From Candidatus Daviesbacteria bacterium (lineage in GTDB: Bacteria; Patescibacteria; Microgenomatia; Daviesbacterales; UBA10151): a DNA stretch of 64,000 nucleotides. The notes beneath the pieces were generated by a model. It made no database searches and had not been told where the DNA came from. It saw nothing but the letters and a program-made list of their open reading frames with translations. This document shows positions 49,000 through 56,617 of this stretch, piece by piece; the stretch's first letter is position 1; the number at the start of each line of letters is the position of its first letter. The DNA is taken from contig JAQTZF010000001.1 in assembly GCA_028687915.1 (NCBI GenBank), positions 124,001-188,000 on the forward strand. The letters are read 5' to 3'. The position numbers were made by a program, and so were the translations under genes.

Positions 49000-49015
49000 G
49001 CAGCTAGTAGGCTGC
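49000..49015 (+). promoter_or_regulatory. Leader hairpin before groES
   Basis: GCAGC-TAGTAG-GCTGC forms a 5-bp GC-rich stem whose loop and 3' arm contain the only Shine-Dalgarno-like sequence (GTAGG). It starts at the predicted transcription start and ends 4 nt before the ATG. It may be a stabilising 5' stem or a heat-sensitive lid. Confidence 0.5.
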
Positions 49016-49019
49016 CAAT

Positions 49020-49355
49020 ATGGGACGAACATCTAAAACACAAATAGACAAAGCCCCTGCCCCACAAAAAATCAAACCTTTAATGGGCTATGTATTAGTA
49101 GAGCCAACAGCAGCAGAAACCCACACTTTATCCGGTATTATTTTGCCAGAATCAGCCCAAGAAAAACCAGCTATGGGAACAGTTATTTCAATAGGATCAG
49201 ATTTAATTATGAATGGTGGTAAAGTTATGGCTGCTCCGGTAAGTGTTGGTGATAAAGTATATTTTAAAAAATGGGGTGGAGATGAAATAAAAGTTAATGG
49301 TAAGGAATTAAAATTAGTAAAATTTGATGATTTAATAGCAATTGTGGAAGGATAA
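49020..49355 (+). CDS. groES: Co-chaperonin GroES
   Basis: This 111-residue protein has an 18-residue basic extension (MGRTSKTQIDKAPAPQK) before the GroES fold: IKPLMGYVLVEPTAAE, the mobile loop THTLSGIILPESAQEKPAMGTV and the end KLVKFDDLIAIVEG. It caps GroEL during protein folding. It begins a five-gene operon in which two unknown genes separate it from groEL. Confidence 0.95.
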   Translation: MGRTSKTQIDKAPAPQKIKPLMGYVLVEPTAAETHTLSGIILPESAQEKPAMGTVISIGSDLIMNGGKVMAAPVSVGDKVYFKKWGGDEIKVNGKELKLVKFDDLIAIVEG

Positions 49356-49356
49356 T

Positions 49357-49704
49357 ATGACAGAAGGAAAAACAGATATTAATATTGAAATTGAAGCATT
49401 AAAATGGCAACTTAATTTAGCAGATGTTTCTGTTAAGTTGGAAAAGGCTTCAATGTTAGAAGAAGCAGGGAGTAAAAATATACTAGAGGTTTCTACTCGC
49501 CTTGGATTAGAAACAGAAAAGGTTTCTGAATGTGAAGGTATGATTAGAATGGCTAGACATATACTAGGCCTTTTGGAAGGACAAAGTGGTGATCCACAAA
49601 TTGGTTTTTTAATCGATCGAGGGAGACAAAAATTTAATAAAGCACGGGCTTTTATCGAGAGTAATCCAATTTTAGGAGAACGAGGTCTTGAAATAAAGGA
49701 ATAA
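49357..49704 (+). CDS. Unknown small protein in the groE operon (x)
   Basis: This 115-residue soluble protein is not recognised. It is acidic and helical (INIEIEALKWQLNLADVSVKLEKASMLEE ...), with no signal peptide. The ATG lies 1 nt after the groES stop, so it is probably translationally coupled. Its place inside the groES-groEL operon suggests a link to the chaperonin or to stress, but this is inferred from context only. Confidence 0.65.
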   Translation: MTEGKTDINIEIEALKWQLNLADVSVKLEKASMLEEAGSKNILEVSTRLGLETEKVSECEGMIRMARHILGLLEGQSGDPQIGFLIDRGRQKFNKARAFIESNPILGERGLEIKE

Positions 49705-49708
49705 AAAT

Positions 49709-50056
49709 ATGGCAGAAACAGAATTTAGTAGAGAAAAAATTAGAATGATGGGAGAAGCAATAGATGATAAGATTGCTGATTTGAGAACAAAACAAACAAA
49801 GAGCTTTTCTGGGGATAGAAAGTTATATGGAACTTTTCAGGCTGCAAAGGATCAACGGGATAAAGATATAGGGATGTTGTTTGCTATGAGAAGTGCGTTA
49901 GATATTATATTAGGAGATATCCCTCCTCGAATAGGCTTATATTCAGAACAAGCATTTAATCTATTTCCCCAAGAAGAAGCTAATCAGACAGAAACAACTA
50001 AAAATCCAAGGGGATACTCTGTAGGAACTGGGAATGTTGACGCAGGAGAGAGATAA
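49709..50056 (+). CDS. Unknown small protein in the groE operon (y)
   Basis: This 115-residue charged protein is not recognised. It is predicted helical (REKIRMMGEAIDDKIADLRTKQ) with a polar C-terminal tail (QTETTKNPRGYSVGTGN). It starts 4 nt after the preceding gene and ends 3 nt before groEL. It has the same length as gene x but no clear sequence similarity to it. Confidence 0.65.
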   Translation: MAETEFSREKIRMMGEAIDDKIADLRTKQTKSFSGDRKLYGTFQAAKDQRDKDIGMLFAMRSALDIILGDIPPRIGLYSEQAFNLFPQEEANQTETTKNPRGYSVGTGNVDAGER

Positions 50057-50059
50057 TAT

Positions 50060-51682
50060 ATGGCTAAAATATTAAAATTTGATACAGAAGCAAGAGAAAA
50101 ATTATTAAAAGGTGTTAACATCCTAACCGAAGCTGTGGCTTCAACTTTGGGTCCAAAAGGACGTAATGTTGCCATAGATAAAAAGTGGGGAGCTCCAAAT
50201 GTTGTCCATGATGGAGTAACTGTGGCTAAAGAAATAGAGCTGGAAGATCCTTTTGAAAATATGGGTGCCCAACTTATAAAAGAAGCTGCTTCTAAAACCA
50301 ATGATGTAGCAGGCGACGGAACAACTACAGCAACAATCTTAACTCAGGCAATTGCAGCAGAAGGCTTAAAAAATATTCAGGCCGGAGCAAACCCAATGAT
50401 TTTACGCCGTGGCATTGAAACTGCAACTAATGCGGTGGTGCTAGAGCTTGCTAAAATGAGTAAAAAATTAACCACCACTGAAGAAATTACTCAAGTGGCT
50501 ACTGTTTCTGCTCAAAACGACGAGATTGGTAAATTAATTTCTGAAGCAATTAGTAAGGTTGGTAAAGATGGAGTAGTAACTGTTGAAGAAGGTAAAACAA
50601 TGGCTATGGGTGTTGATTATAAAGAAGGTATGGAATTTGATAAAGGTTATGCTTCTGCGTATTTTGTGTCTGATAGTGAAAGGATGGAAGCAACTATAGA
50701 AGATGCTTATGTATTAATTACTGATAAAAAGATCTCCAGCATGCAGGAGCTTTTACCATTCTTGGAAAAGTTTGTGGCTGTTTCTAAAAATCTGGTTTTA
50801 ATTGCTGATGAGATTGATGGTGAAGCATTGGCAACATTGGTTCTGAATAAACTTCGCGGTGTTTTTAATATTTTAGCAGTAACAGCTCCTGGATTTGGTG
50901 ATAGAAGAAAACAAATGTTGGAAGATATTGCTATCTTAACTGGTGGAACAGTAATCTCAGAAGCTACTGGTAGAAAATTTGAGTCTGTTGAAGTTAGTGA
51001 TTTAGGAAGAGCTGGAAGGGTAACAGCAACCAAAGATAGTACTTTGATAGTTGATGGAAAAGGATCTAAAACAGCCATTACTGCCAGAATTGCTCAAATT
51101 AGAAAAGAGGTAGAGAATAGTGATTCTGAGTTTGATAAAGAAAAATTGGCTGAAAGATTAGCAAAATTAACTGGTGGGGTAGCAGTAATTAATGTTGGAG
51201 CTGTAACTGAGATTGAAATGAAAGAGAAAAAAGAGCGGGTGATTGATGCCGTGGCTGCTACTAAAGCTGCAATAGAAGAAGGAATTGTACCAGGCGGAGA
51301 AATAGCTTTGATTCGTGCTAGTAGAGCGCTAGATGGTCTTAAGGCTGAAGGCGAAGAGTTATTAGGTATTATGATTGTTAAAAAAGCATTGGATAAACCA
51401 TTTAGAAGATTGGTTGCAAATGCAGGACTGGATGAAGGTGTGTCTTTGGCAAAAGTGTTAGAAGCAAAAGATAATGAGGGTATAGATGTAATTGATGGTA
51501 AGATCAAAGATCTGGTTAAAGCTGGAATTATTGATCCTGTTAAAGTTACCCGTTCAGTTTTACAAAATGGAGCTTCTGTCGCTACTATGATTATGACAAC
51601 TCAGGTTTTGATTACAGATAAGCCTGAACCAACCCCCCCAGCTCCTCCAATGCCAGGAGGTATGGGTGGAATGGATTATTAA
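50060..51682 (+). CDS. groEL: Chaperonin GroEL
   Basis: This 540-residue protein is a standard GroEL. It has VASTLGPKGRNVAIDKKWG, the ATP-binding AGDGTTTATIL, the apical-domain VLNKLRGVFNILAVTAPGFGDRRK, and the Gly/Met-rich tail PPMPGGMGGMDY. It folds proteins in a double heptameric ring together with GroES. Its stop overlaps the next ATG (TAATG). Confidence 0.98.
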   Translation: MAKILKFDTEAREKLLKGVNILTEAVASTLGPKGRNVAIDKKWGAPNVVHDGVTVAKEIELEDPFENMGAQLIKEAASKTNDVAGDGTTTATILTQAIAAEGLKNIQAGANPMILRRGIETATNAVVLELAKMSKKLTTTEEITQVATVSAQNDEIGKLISEAISKVGKDGVVTVEEGKTMAMGVDYKEGMEFDKGYASAYFVSDSERMEATIEDAYVLITDKKISSMQELLPFLEKFVAVSKNLVLIADEIDGEALATLVLNKLRGVFNILAVTAPGFGDRRKQMLEDIAILTGGTVISEATGRKFESVEVSDLGRAGRVTATKDSTLIVDGKGSKTAITARIAQIRKEVENSDSEFDKEKLAERLAKLTGGVAVINVGAVTEIEMKEKKERVIDAVAATKAAIEEGIVPGGEIALIRASRALDGLKAEGEELLGIMIVKKALDKPFRRLVANAGLDEGVSLAKVLEAKDNEGIDVIDGKIKDLVKAGIIDPVKVTRSVLQNGASVATMIMTTQVLITDKPEPTPPAPPMPGGMGGMDY

Positions 51683-52044
51683 TGAACGAAGTAATAGTTG
51701 CTCCAAGACCTCACACAGAATTTATAAACGCGACAACAGCTATTGTGGCAAAATGTGTATTTGACTGCACTGATGCAGAGAGTGCAAGAACGCTGGCAGC
51801 TAGATATATCAGAGCAGAACTTGATGTTTATAAAAAAAGATGGGGTAGTGATGGCTATAAGGCTATGTTTAGACAGAGGCTTTTAGAACGGATTGAAACA
51901 AGAGGTGATTTAGCAATTGTTGTGGATTACCTTCATGCAGTTAGAAGAGATTTACTGATGAATAACACCTCCAATCATGAACCACCTGTACAAAGAGGAA
52001 TAGCAATTTCTTTTGATAATTTAGCTAGCTCTCTAATTCAGTAG
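51682..52044 (+). CDS. Unknown small protein in the groE operon (z)
   Basis: This 120-residue protein is not recognised. It is helical and charged (ESARTLAARYIRAELDVYKKRWGSDGYKAMF), without a signal peptide, and has two Cys near residue 25-29 (AKCVFDC). It overlaps the groEL stop by one base, so it is coupled to it. It could belong to the same functional unit as x and y. Confidence 0.65.
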   Translation: MNEVIVAPRPHTEFINATTAIVAKCVFDCTDAESARTLAARYIRAELDVYKKRWGSDGYKAMFRQRLLERIETRGDLAIVVDYLHAVRRDLLMNNTSNHEPPVQRGIAISFDNLASSLIQ

Positions 52045-52086
52045 TCGATTTCACTTCTTATTGGTAGATATAGTATTATTAAAGCA

Positions 52087-52680
52087 ATGGCAAAGCTACA
52101 TTATCAAGAAGCAATCACGGAAAAAGAGAAAAAGGCTTTTGAAAAATTCTTAGCTGAAGATGAAGAATTAATTTTAGCCACTGGTTTTGGTTCGGTTTAC
52201 TTACGTTCTGTGTTTATGCAGGCAATTCTTTGGCCTGGAATTATCTTTTGGATTATTGGATTAGCTTCTGCAAATTTTTTGCAGATAAACTTAGGATACG
52301 GACTTTTAGTAGGCTTAATCTTTTCTTGTTTAGTAGCCTTTTTAAAGAGTACTCATGCATATCATGCTAACCGTTATCTTTTAACAACCAGGAGAGTGAT
52401 TATTAAACGGGGTGTGTTTGCAGTTTCTTTAACCTCTGCTCTTTACGATAAAATTACTCATATTGAAGTGATTCAATCCTTTATTGATAAACTCTTTTAT
52501 CATTTAGGTAATATTATTATTAATACTGCTGGAACTAATAAAGATGAAATAGTTTTAAAATATGTTGATTACCCTGTGGAATTTAAGAATCTACTGGAAA
52601 GAATGATTAACCGGGAACGTGAACAATATGGCGGACGTGGTGGATCAGTCACTACTATTGAAGGTGAATTAGTGGACTGA
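52087..52680 (+). CDS. PH-domain (bPH2) membrane protein
   Basis: This 197-residue protein has two membrane helices (about 44-66 and 70-88). A bPH2 domain follows, with YHANRYLLTTRRVIIKRGVFAVSLTSALYDKITHIEVIQSFIDKL and LGNIIINTAGT. It resembles the protein at 6765-7340 but runs in a different context. The family (YdbT/YdbS-like) is membrane-anchored and of unknown function. Its 3' end overlaps the convergent M23 gene by 12 nt. Confidence 0.82.
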   Translation: MAKLHYQEAITEKEKKAFEKFLAEDEELILATGFGSVYLRSVFMQAILWPGIIFWIIGLASANFLQINLGYGLLVGLIFSCLVAFLKSTHAYHANRYLLTTRRVIIKRGVFAVSLTSALYDKITHIEVIQSFIDKLFYHLGNIIINTAGTNKDEIVLKYVDYPVEFKNLLERMINREREQYGGRGGSVTTIEGELVD

Positions 52681-53346
52681 TTTAGAATAGGCTATAAAAT
52701 CAGGAACTGCAGGTAATATATTAGCAGGGTTAATATATTTATTATTCTTCATAATTTCCAAATGAGTGTGTGGTCCTGTAGTACGCCCAGTTAGCCCCAC
52801 CTGGCCTAAGATTGAATCCTTGGTAACAGAATCTCCTGCTTTAGCATATATTTTACCCATGTGGCTGTAGGTTGATTTATAGCCTAATTCATGTTCAACT
52901 GTGACCTGATTTCCATAACCAAAAAAACCATATTTAACTTCAGTTACTTTTCCCTTTAAAATTGGATGAATAGGCATACCTAAACCTATGGCAATATCTA
53001 TTCCGGGATGCCAGGATGAATAAGTAGTGGTTAAATATCCAATATGAGGAAGACTAAAAGGTTCAGAAAGAGTGCCTGGTTCAATTTTTTGATCCTGAGA
53101 AAAGTCTGCTAAGACAACTGATTTTTGAATAGGTGGAATAGCCAGGACAGGCTGATATCCGGTGAAGTAAAGAGCCATCAATATCATAAACGCAAATTTA
53201 GAAGCGATTGATGGTCTTAAAAATATTGGTAGCTTTCTATAACCCCTTTTATACTTTAAAAGCTGATGTTGGGAGATTAAGTGATTTAGGGCGACCCCTT
53301 CATTTAACCTCTTAGGCAAAAGTTTTCGAATTAATCGAAAATTCAT
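52669..53346 (-). CDS. M23 family metallopeptidase (LytM-like)
   Basis: This 225-residue protein has a basic N-terminus, a membrane or signal helix (about 48-68) and a C-terminal M23 domain with all zinc ligands: WHPGIDIA (H and D), TYSHMGK and GPHTHLEI (HxH). It should cleave peptidoglycan cross-bridges outside the cell. It contrasts with the incomplete M23-like domain encoded at 22761-24482. The start at 53346 is favoured over an upstream in-frame ATG at 53364. A hairpin TTCGTG/CACGAA lies in the leader. Confidence 0.9.
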   Translation of the reverse strand: MNFRLIRKLLPKRLNEGVALNHLISQHQLLKYKRGYRKLPIFLRPSIASKFAFMILMALYFTGYQPVLAIPPIQKSVVLADFSQDQKIEPGTLSEPFSLPHIGYLTTTYSSWHPGIDIAIGLGMPIHPILKGKVTEVKYGFFGYGNQVTVEHELGYKSTYSHMGKIYAKAGDSVTKDSILGQVGLTGRTTGPHTHLEIMKNNKYINPANILPAVPDFIAYSKSVH

Positions 53347-53457
53347 ACTTTTCGTGATGAACACGAAGTGTAAATTATACTTTAACTGAGCTTAAAAAGC
53401 AAATTAAGAAGCTTGAGTTAGCCAAACAACTAAAGTATTTTTTGTATATAATTGATA

Positions 53458-54264
53458 ATGATGAGAAGAAAACTTTTTTTACTTTTAGTATTTATTTGCC
53501 TGATACTTTTAATAATTCAATTTGGTAAACAACAACTGACAGATATTTTGGGGGTCACCTCCAAAGGAGGATTAAAAATTGTATCTGTGCCAATCGAGGC
53601 AGCTGTATATATTAATGGTCAGGAAGTGGGTAAGACTCCTTATAGGGATGATAATTTAGATGTGGGGGAATACTCAGTAAAGATTAGCAGTAATGATTCT
53701 TCTTGGGAGGGAAAAATTAGTTTAAATAAAGGCACTTTGTCTGTAATAAATAGAAGTCTTTCTCCAAATACTGCTTCATCTTCTGGAGAAAGCCTGGTTT
53801 TGGATAAGGGGCAGGGTATCATAATTACCTCTACTCCAGGAGGTTCGGATATTTCAGTGGATGGAAAGTTAGTGGGGCAATCTCCATTATCTATATCTGA
53901 TTTATCTTCCGGATCACATAGTTTTGATGTTTCTCATGATGGGTATTTAAGCCGAAGGGTTGATGTAATTGTTCCTGCCAACTTGTCTCTTCATATAAAC
54001 GTTGATTTGGCTTTAATAGCAGTGAAGGAAAATAATGTTATTACCCCCACAGTTGCTGTTGTAAAAAAAATAGTTATTAAACAAACCCCACTTGGATATT
54101 TAAGATTAAGAGAGGGGCCAAGTATTAATACTAAAGAAGTAGGACAGGTATCAGCTGGAGAAGAGCTAAATATAGTTTCTGAAAGTGGTAGTTGGATTAA
54201 GGTTAAATTAAAAGATAACTTAGAAGGATGGGTTTCTGCTCAGTATATTCAAAGGCTTAATTAA
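53458..54264 (+). CDS. Anchored protein with two PEGA repeats and a bacterial SH3 domain
   Basis: This 268-residue protein has a membrane anchor (about 5-23), two PEGA-type repeats (KIVSVPIEAAVYINGQEVGKTPYRD and IIITSTPGGSDISVDGKLVGQSPL) and a C-terminal SH3b domain (YLRLREGPSINTKEVGQVSAGEELNI ... LEGWVSAQYI). PEGA and SH3b domains usually bind glycans or peptidoglycan. A TATAAT-like box ends 5 nt before the ATG; an upstream TTG in frame is less likely. Confidence 0.85.
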   Translation: MMRRKLFLLLVFICLILLIIQFGKQQLTDILGVTSKGGLKIVSVPIEAAVYINGQEVGKTPYRDDNLDVGEYSVKISSNDSSWEGKISLNKGTLSVINRSLSPNTASSSGESLVLDKGQGIIITSTPGGSDISVDGKLVGQSPLSISDLSSGSHSFDVSHDGYLSRRVDVIVPANLSLHINVDLALIAVKENNVITPTVAVVKKIVIKQTPLGYLRLREGPSINTKEVGQVSAGEELNIVSESGSWIKVKLKDNLEGWVSAQYIQRLN

Positions 54265-55202
54265 TAATTTCCCAGATAATAAATAATTATTACCACTAAA
54301 ATTAACCATAAAATTACACTTGATAAAAGCGGGGTATCAGTTAATAAAACCTTTTCTGGTGATTCACCTTCTTTTTTCTCATAAATAACATATAAATATC
54401 TCATCACTCCATAAATAACCAAAGGTACAGTTATCATCATGTATTTAGCTTCATTGATGGGCAGTGATCCAATATCAAATAATCCCAGGATGTTGTGTCT
54501 TAAGGTTACGGGTGATTGCTGAAAAGCAAAAAGAGCATAAGTTAACCAAGCAGAATTGGCAAACATGGAAGTTAGAATATCCAGTAAAGCCTCTGGATAA
54601 TGGAGAAGTGTTTCCCTGTGTTTGGCAGCAATATCTTTTTGAGCCATAAGAGTAAGTTCTGACCTTCTTTTTCCAATTGCTAAAAAGAGAGAGAAGGAAA
54701 TAATAGATAATAAAAACCACACATTTAAATGAGCATCAATTGCCCAAATACCAGCGTAGACCCGTAGTACAAACCCAGCTGCAATAACCATCACATCCAG
54801 TAGAATGACTGATTTAAAATAAGCAGAGTATAGAAGTTGTAATAAAAGATATGCCAGTCCTGCATAAAACAACGATGGTGAGGTTAGATAAGCAAGTGGC
54901 AACAGGATGATAATTAATCCAATTACAATTGAAATGACTAATGGTATTGGAACTTGACCGGATGCAATTGGCCGCTGGCTTTTAATGGGGTGTTGTTTAT
55001 CCCTTTCAATGTCAAATACATCATTTAATAAATATACTGCGGAAGAAAACCCACAAAACAAAAAGAAAGCTTTGGTGATTAAAACTACAGAGGTTGTATT
55101 ATCAAGTTGTCCGGCAAAAACTAACCCGGCAAATAAGGCAACATTTTTTATCCATTGTCTTGGCCTTGCGGCTCGCAATAATCCCCAAAAGAGTTTAACC
55201 AT
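54261..55202 (-). CDS. UbiA-family prenyltransferase (decaprenyl-phosphate phosphoribosyltransferase-like)
   Basis: This 313-residue protein has about nine membrane helices and the Asp-rich motif NDVFDIERDKQHPIKSQRPIASG, which matches DPPR synthases of the Rv3806c type more than quinone UbiA enzymes. Those transfer phosphoribose to polyprenyl phosphate for wall arabinan. It begins LLRAARPRQWIKNVALFAGL. It is cotranscribed with a WecA-like gene, and the two overlap by 55 nt, an unusually long same-strand overlap. The substrate is inferred from motif similarity. Confidence 0.82.
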   Translation of the reverse strand: MVKLFWGLLRAARPRQWIKNVALFAGLVFAGQLDNTTSVVLITKAFFLFCGFSSAVYLLNDVFDIERDKQHPIKSQRPIASGQVPIPLVISIVIGLIIILLPLAYLTSPSLFYAGLAYLLLQLLYSAYFKSVILLDVMVIAAGFVLRVYAGIWAIDAHLNVWFLLSIISFSLFLAIGKRRSELTLMAQKDIAAKHRETLLHYPEALLDILTSMFANSAWLTYALFAFQQSPVTLRHNILGLFDIGSLPINEAKYMMITVPLVIYGVMRYLYVIYEKKEGESPEKVLLTDTPLLSSVILWLILVVIIIYYLGNY

Positions 55203-56266
55203 AAAATAAATCCTGCAAAAAGCAACACAACAATAATAATGGCAAATAATTTTAATTCAGGCCCAACCAGTAAAGCAACTGCTCCCAACATAACAGATAC
55301 TAATATATAAAACAAGCTAATTTTTTGATGAGACCAACCTAAATCAAGTAGTTTATGATGAAGGTGATTTCGATCCCCCCACACAGGGGATTTACCACTA
55401 ATAATTCTCTTGAAAAAGATATATATAAAATCAATGGCAGGGACGGCTAAAACTAATAGGGCGGTAGCAACTTTAGCTCCTGATAGAATTGCTAAAATTG
55501 CTAACATAAAAGCTAAAATAGTAGAACCGGAAAAGCCAGGTAAAATTTTACTGGGATACCAATTAAAGACTAAAAATCCTGCAGAAACTCCTGCTGTGAT
55601 AAAGGAGAGTTTGGCGATATTGAGTTGATTTATATCACCCTGAAAAAAGAACTTTAAAGATAATAATCCTAAAATAATTGCTGTAACTAAAGTAATCCCT
55701 GGCATCTGACCATCAACACCCTTAGACCAATTGATTATTTGTGTTAAAGCAACAATCCAAAAAATGGCAAAAATATCTGCGATTAAGATAATATTATGTG
55801 CTCCAAAAAAGTTAAAAGTATAAATTATTTCATCCAAACGAATAATGGGTGCAGTTAAAGAGAGCGGTAAGAAGGGGAAAAAGGCGAGGGGGTTTGCAAT
55901 AAATGATATGCCGATACCAGCACCTACTGCAAAACAAGCTGCGATGAAAAGTAAAAAAAGACGTAAATAAGGGCTAAATTTAATGGCTTTATCATCGGCA
56001 ATTCCAATTAAGAGAAGTAACGTAATACCTGCAAATATTCCGATTAAATATTTTTGAATTGGTATAAAGATTAAACTTGAAATAATTATGCCAAGATATA
56101 TAGCTAGTCCACCGGCTCGGGGAATTACCCTTGTTTGAACATGAGCGGGATGTGGTCTTTTTTTAGGGTCATCAACCAACTTATTAATTTTGGCAAACTT
56201 AATTACAAAGGGAGTAATTATGAGAGTAAATATAAAAGATGCTATTGTTGGTATTAAAATCTCCAT
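55148..56266 (-). CDS. MraY/WecA-like polyprenyl-phosphate glycosyl-1-phosphate transferase
   Basis: This 372-residue polytopic protein has the MraY/WecA signatures: RVIPRAGGLAIYLG, an early LIGIADDKAIKFSP with the DD pair, NWSKGVDGQMPG, and GDRNHLHHKLLDLGWS. The family moves a sugar-1-phosphate from a UDP-sugar to undecaprenyl phosphate. The HLHH motif is closer to WecA/TagO than to MraY. It begins a polysaccharide operon and is adjacent to the UbiA-like gene. Confidence 0.87.
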   Translation of the reverse strand: MEILIPTIASFIFTLIITPFVIKFAKINKLVDDPKKRPHPAHVQTRVIPRAGGLAIYLGIIISSLIFIPIQKYLIGIFAGITLLLLIGIADDKAIKFSPYLRLFLLFIAACFAVGAGIGISFIANPLAFFPFLPLSLTAPIIRLDEIIYTFNFFGAHNIILIADIFAIFWIVALTQIINWSKGVDGQMPGITLVTAIILGLLSLKFFFQGDINQLNIAKLSFITAGVSAGFLVFNWYPSKILPGFSGSTILAFMLAILAILSGAKVATALLVLAVPAIDFIYIFFKRIISGKSPVWGDRNHLHHKLLDLGWSHQKISLFYILVSVMLGAVALLVGPELKLFAIIIVVLLFAGFILWLNSFGDYCEPQGQDNG

Positions 56267-56616
56267 TAGATAAAGATTGTAATTATCTTTAAGGCTGTTA
56301 TTAATATGATTAAGTCAATAATAATTAAGGAGAACATCAACATCTTTCTTAACAGGCTTTGAGCTGAGTGTAGTTGAGAAGTAATTAAAGAATTTACCAG
56401 ACAAATTAGTGCAAGAATAATAGGTAATAATAAAAATTGTTGTTTTGTAGCTAATTGACTTCCCCCCCAGGATAGTGAGTAAAAGAGAGGTAATTGATTT
56501 GGTAATTGATTATAAAATAAAAAATAGGAAACTAGGATAACTACTATGGAAACAATAGTAATTAGAACTGACACAACAAAATATTTATCAGCTGTGGTCC
56601 AAAATTTGGAGAACAT
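56266..56616 (-). CDS. Small three- to four-helix membrane protein, DUF1648-like
   Basis: This 116-residue membrane protein has a motif NQLPNQLPLFYSLSWGGSQLATKQQF between helices, close to the DUF1648 pattern (LPxQIPxHxxxxG..D). The start at ATG 56616 is preferred because it follows the GT2 stop by 1 nt, while the longer frame begins inside it. The function is not known. Such proteins are often found with permeases or regulators of wall synthesis. Confidence 0.6.
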   Translation of the reverse strand: MFSKFWTTADKYFVVSVLITIVSIVVILVSYFLFYNQLPNQLPLFYSLSWGGSQLATKQQFLLLPIILALICLVNSLITSQLHSAQSLLRKMLMFSLIIIDLIILITALKIITIFI

Positions 56617-56617
56617 T

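Noticed and set aside
48960..49019. CIRCE heat-shock operator before groES
   Set aside because: No TTAGCACTC-N9-GAGTGCTAA-like inverted repeat is present; only a short 5-bp hairpin is seen.
50707..51507. Two long minus-strand frames inside groEL
   Set aside because: They are shadows of the well-conserved groEL frame, with no promoter or homology.
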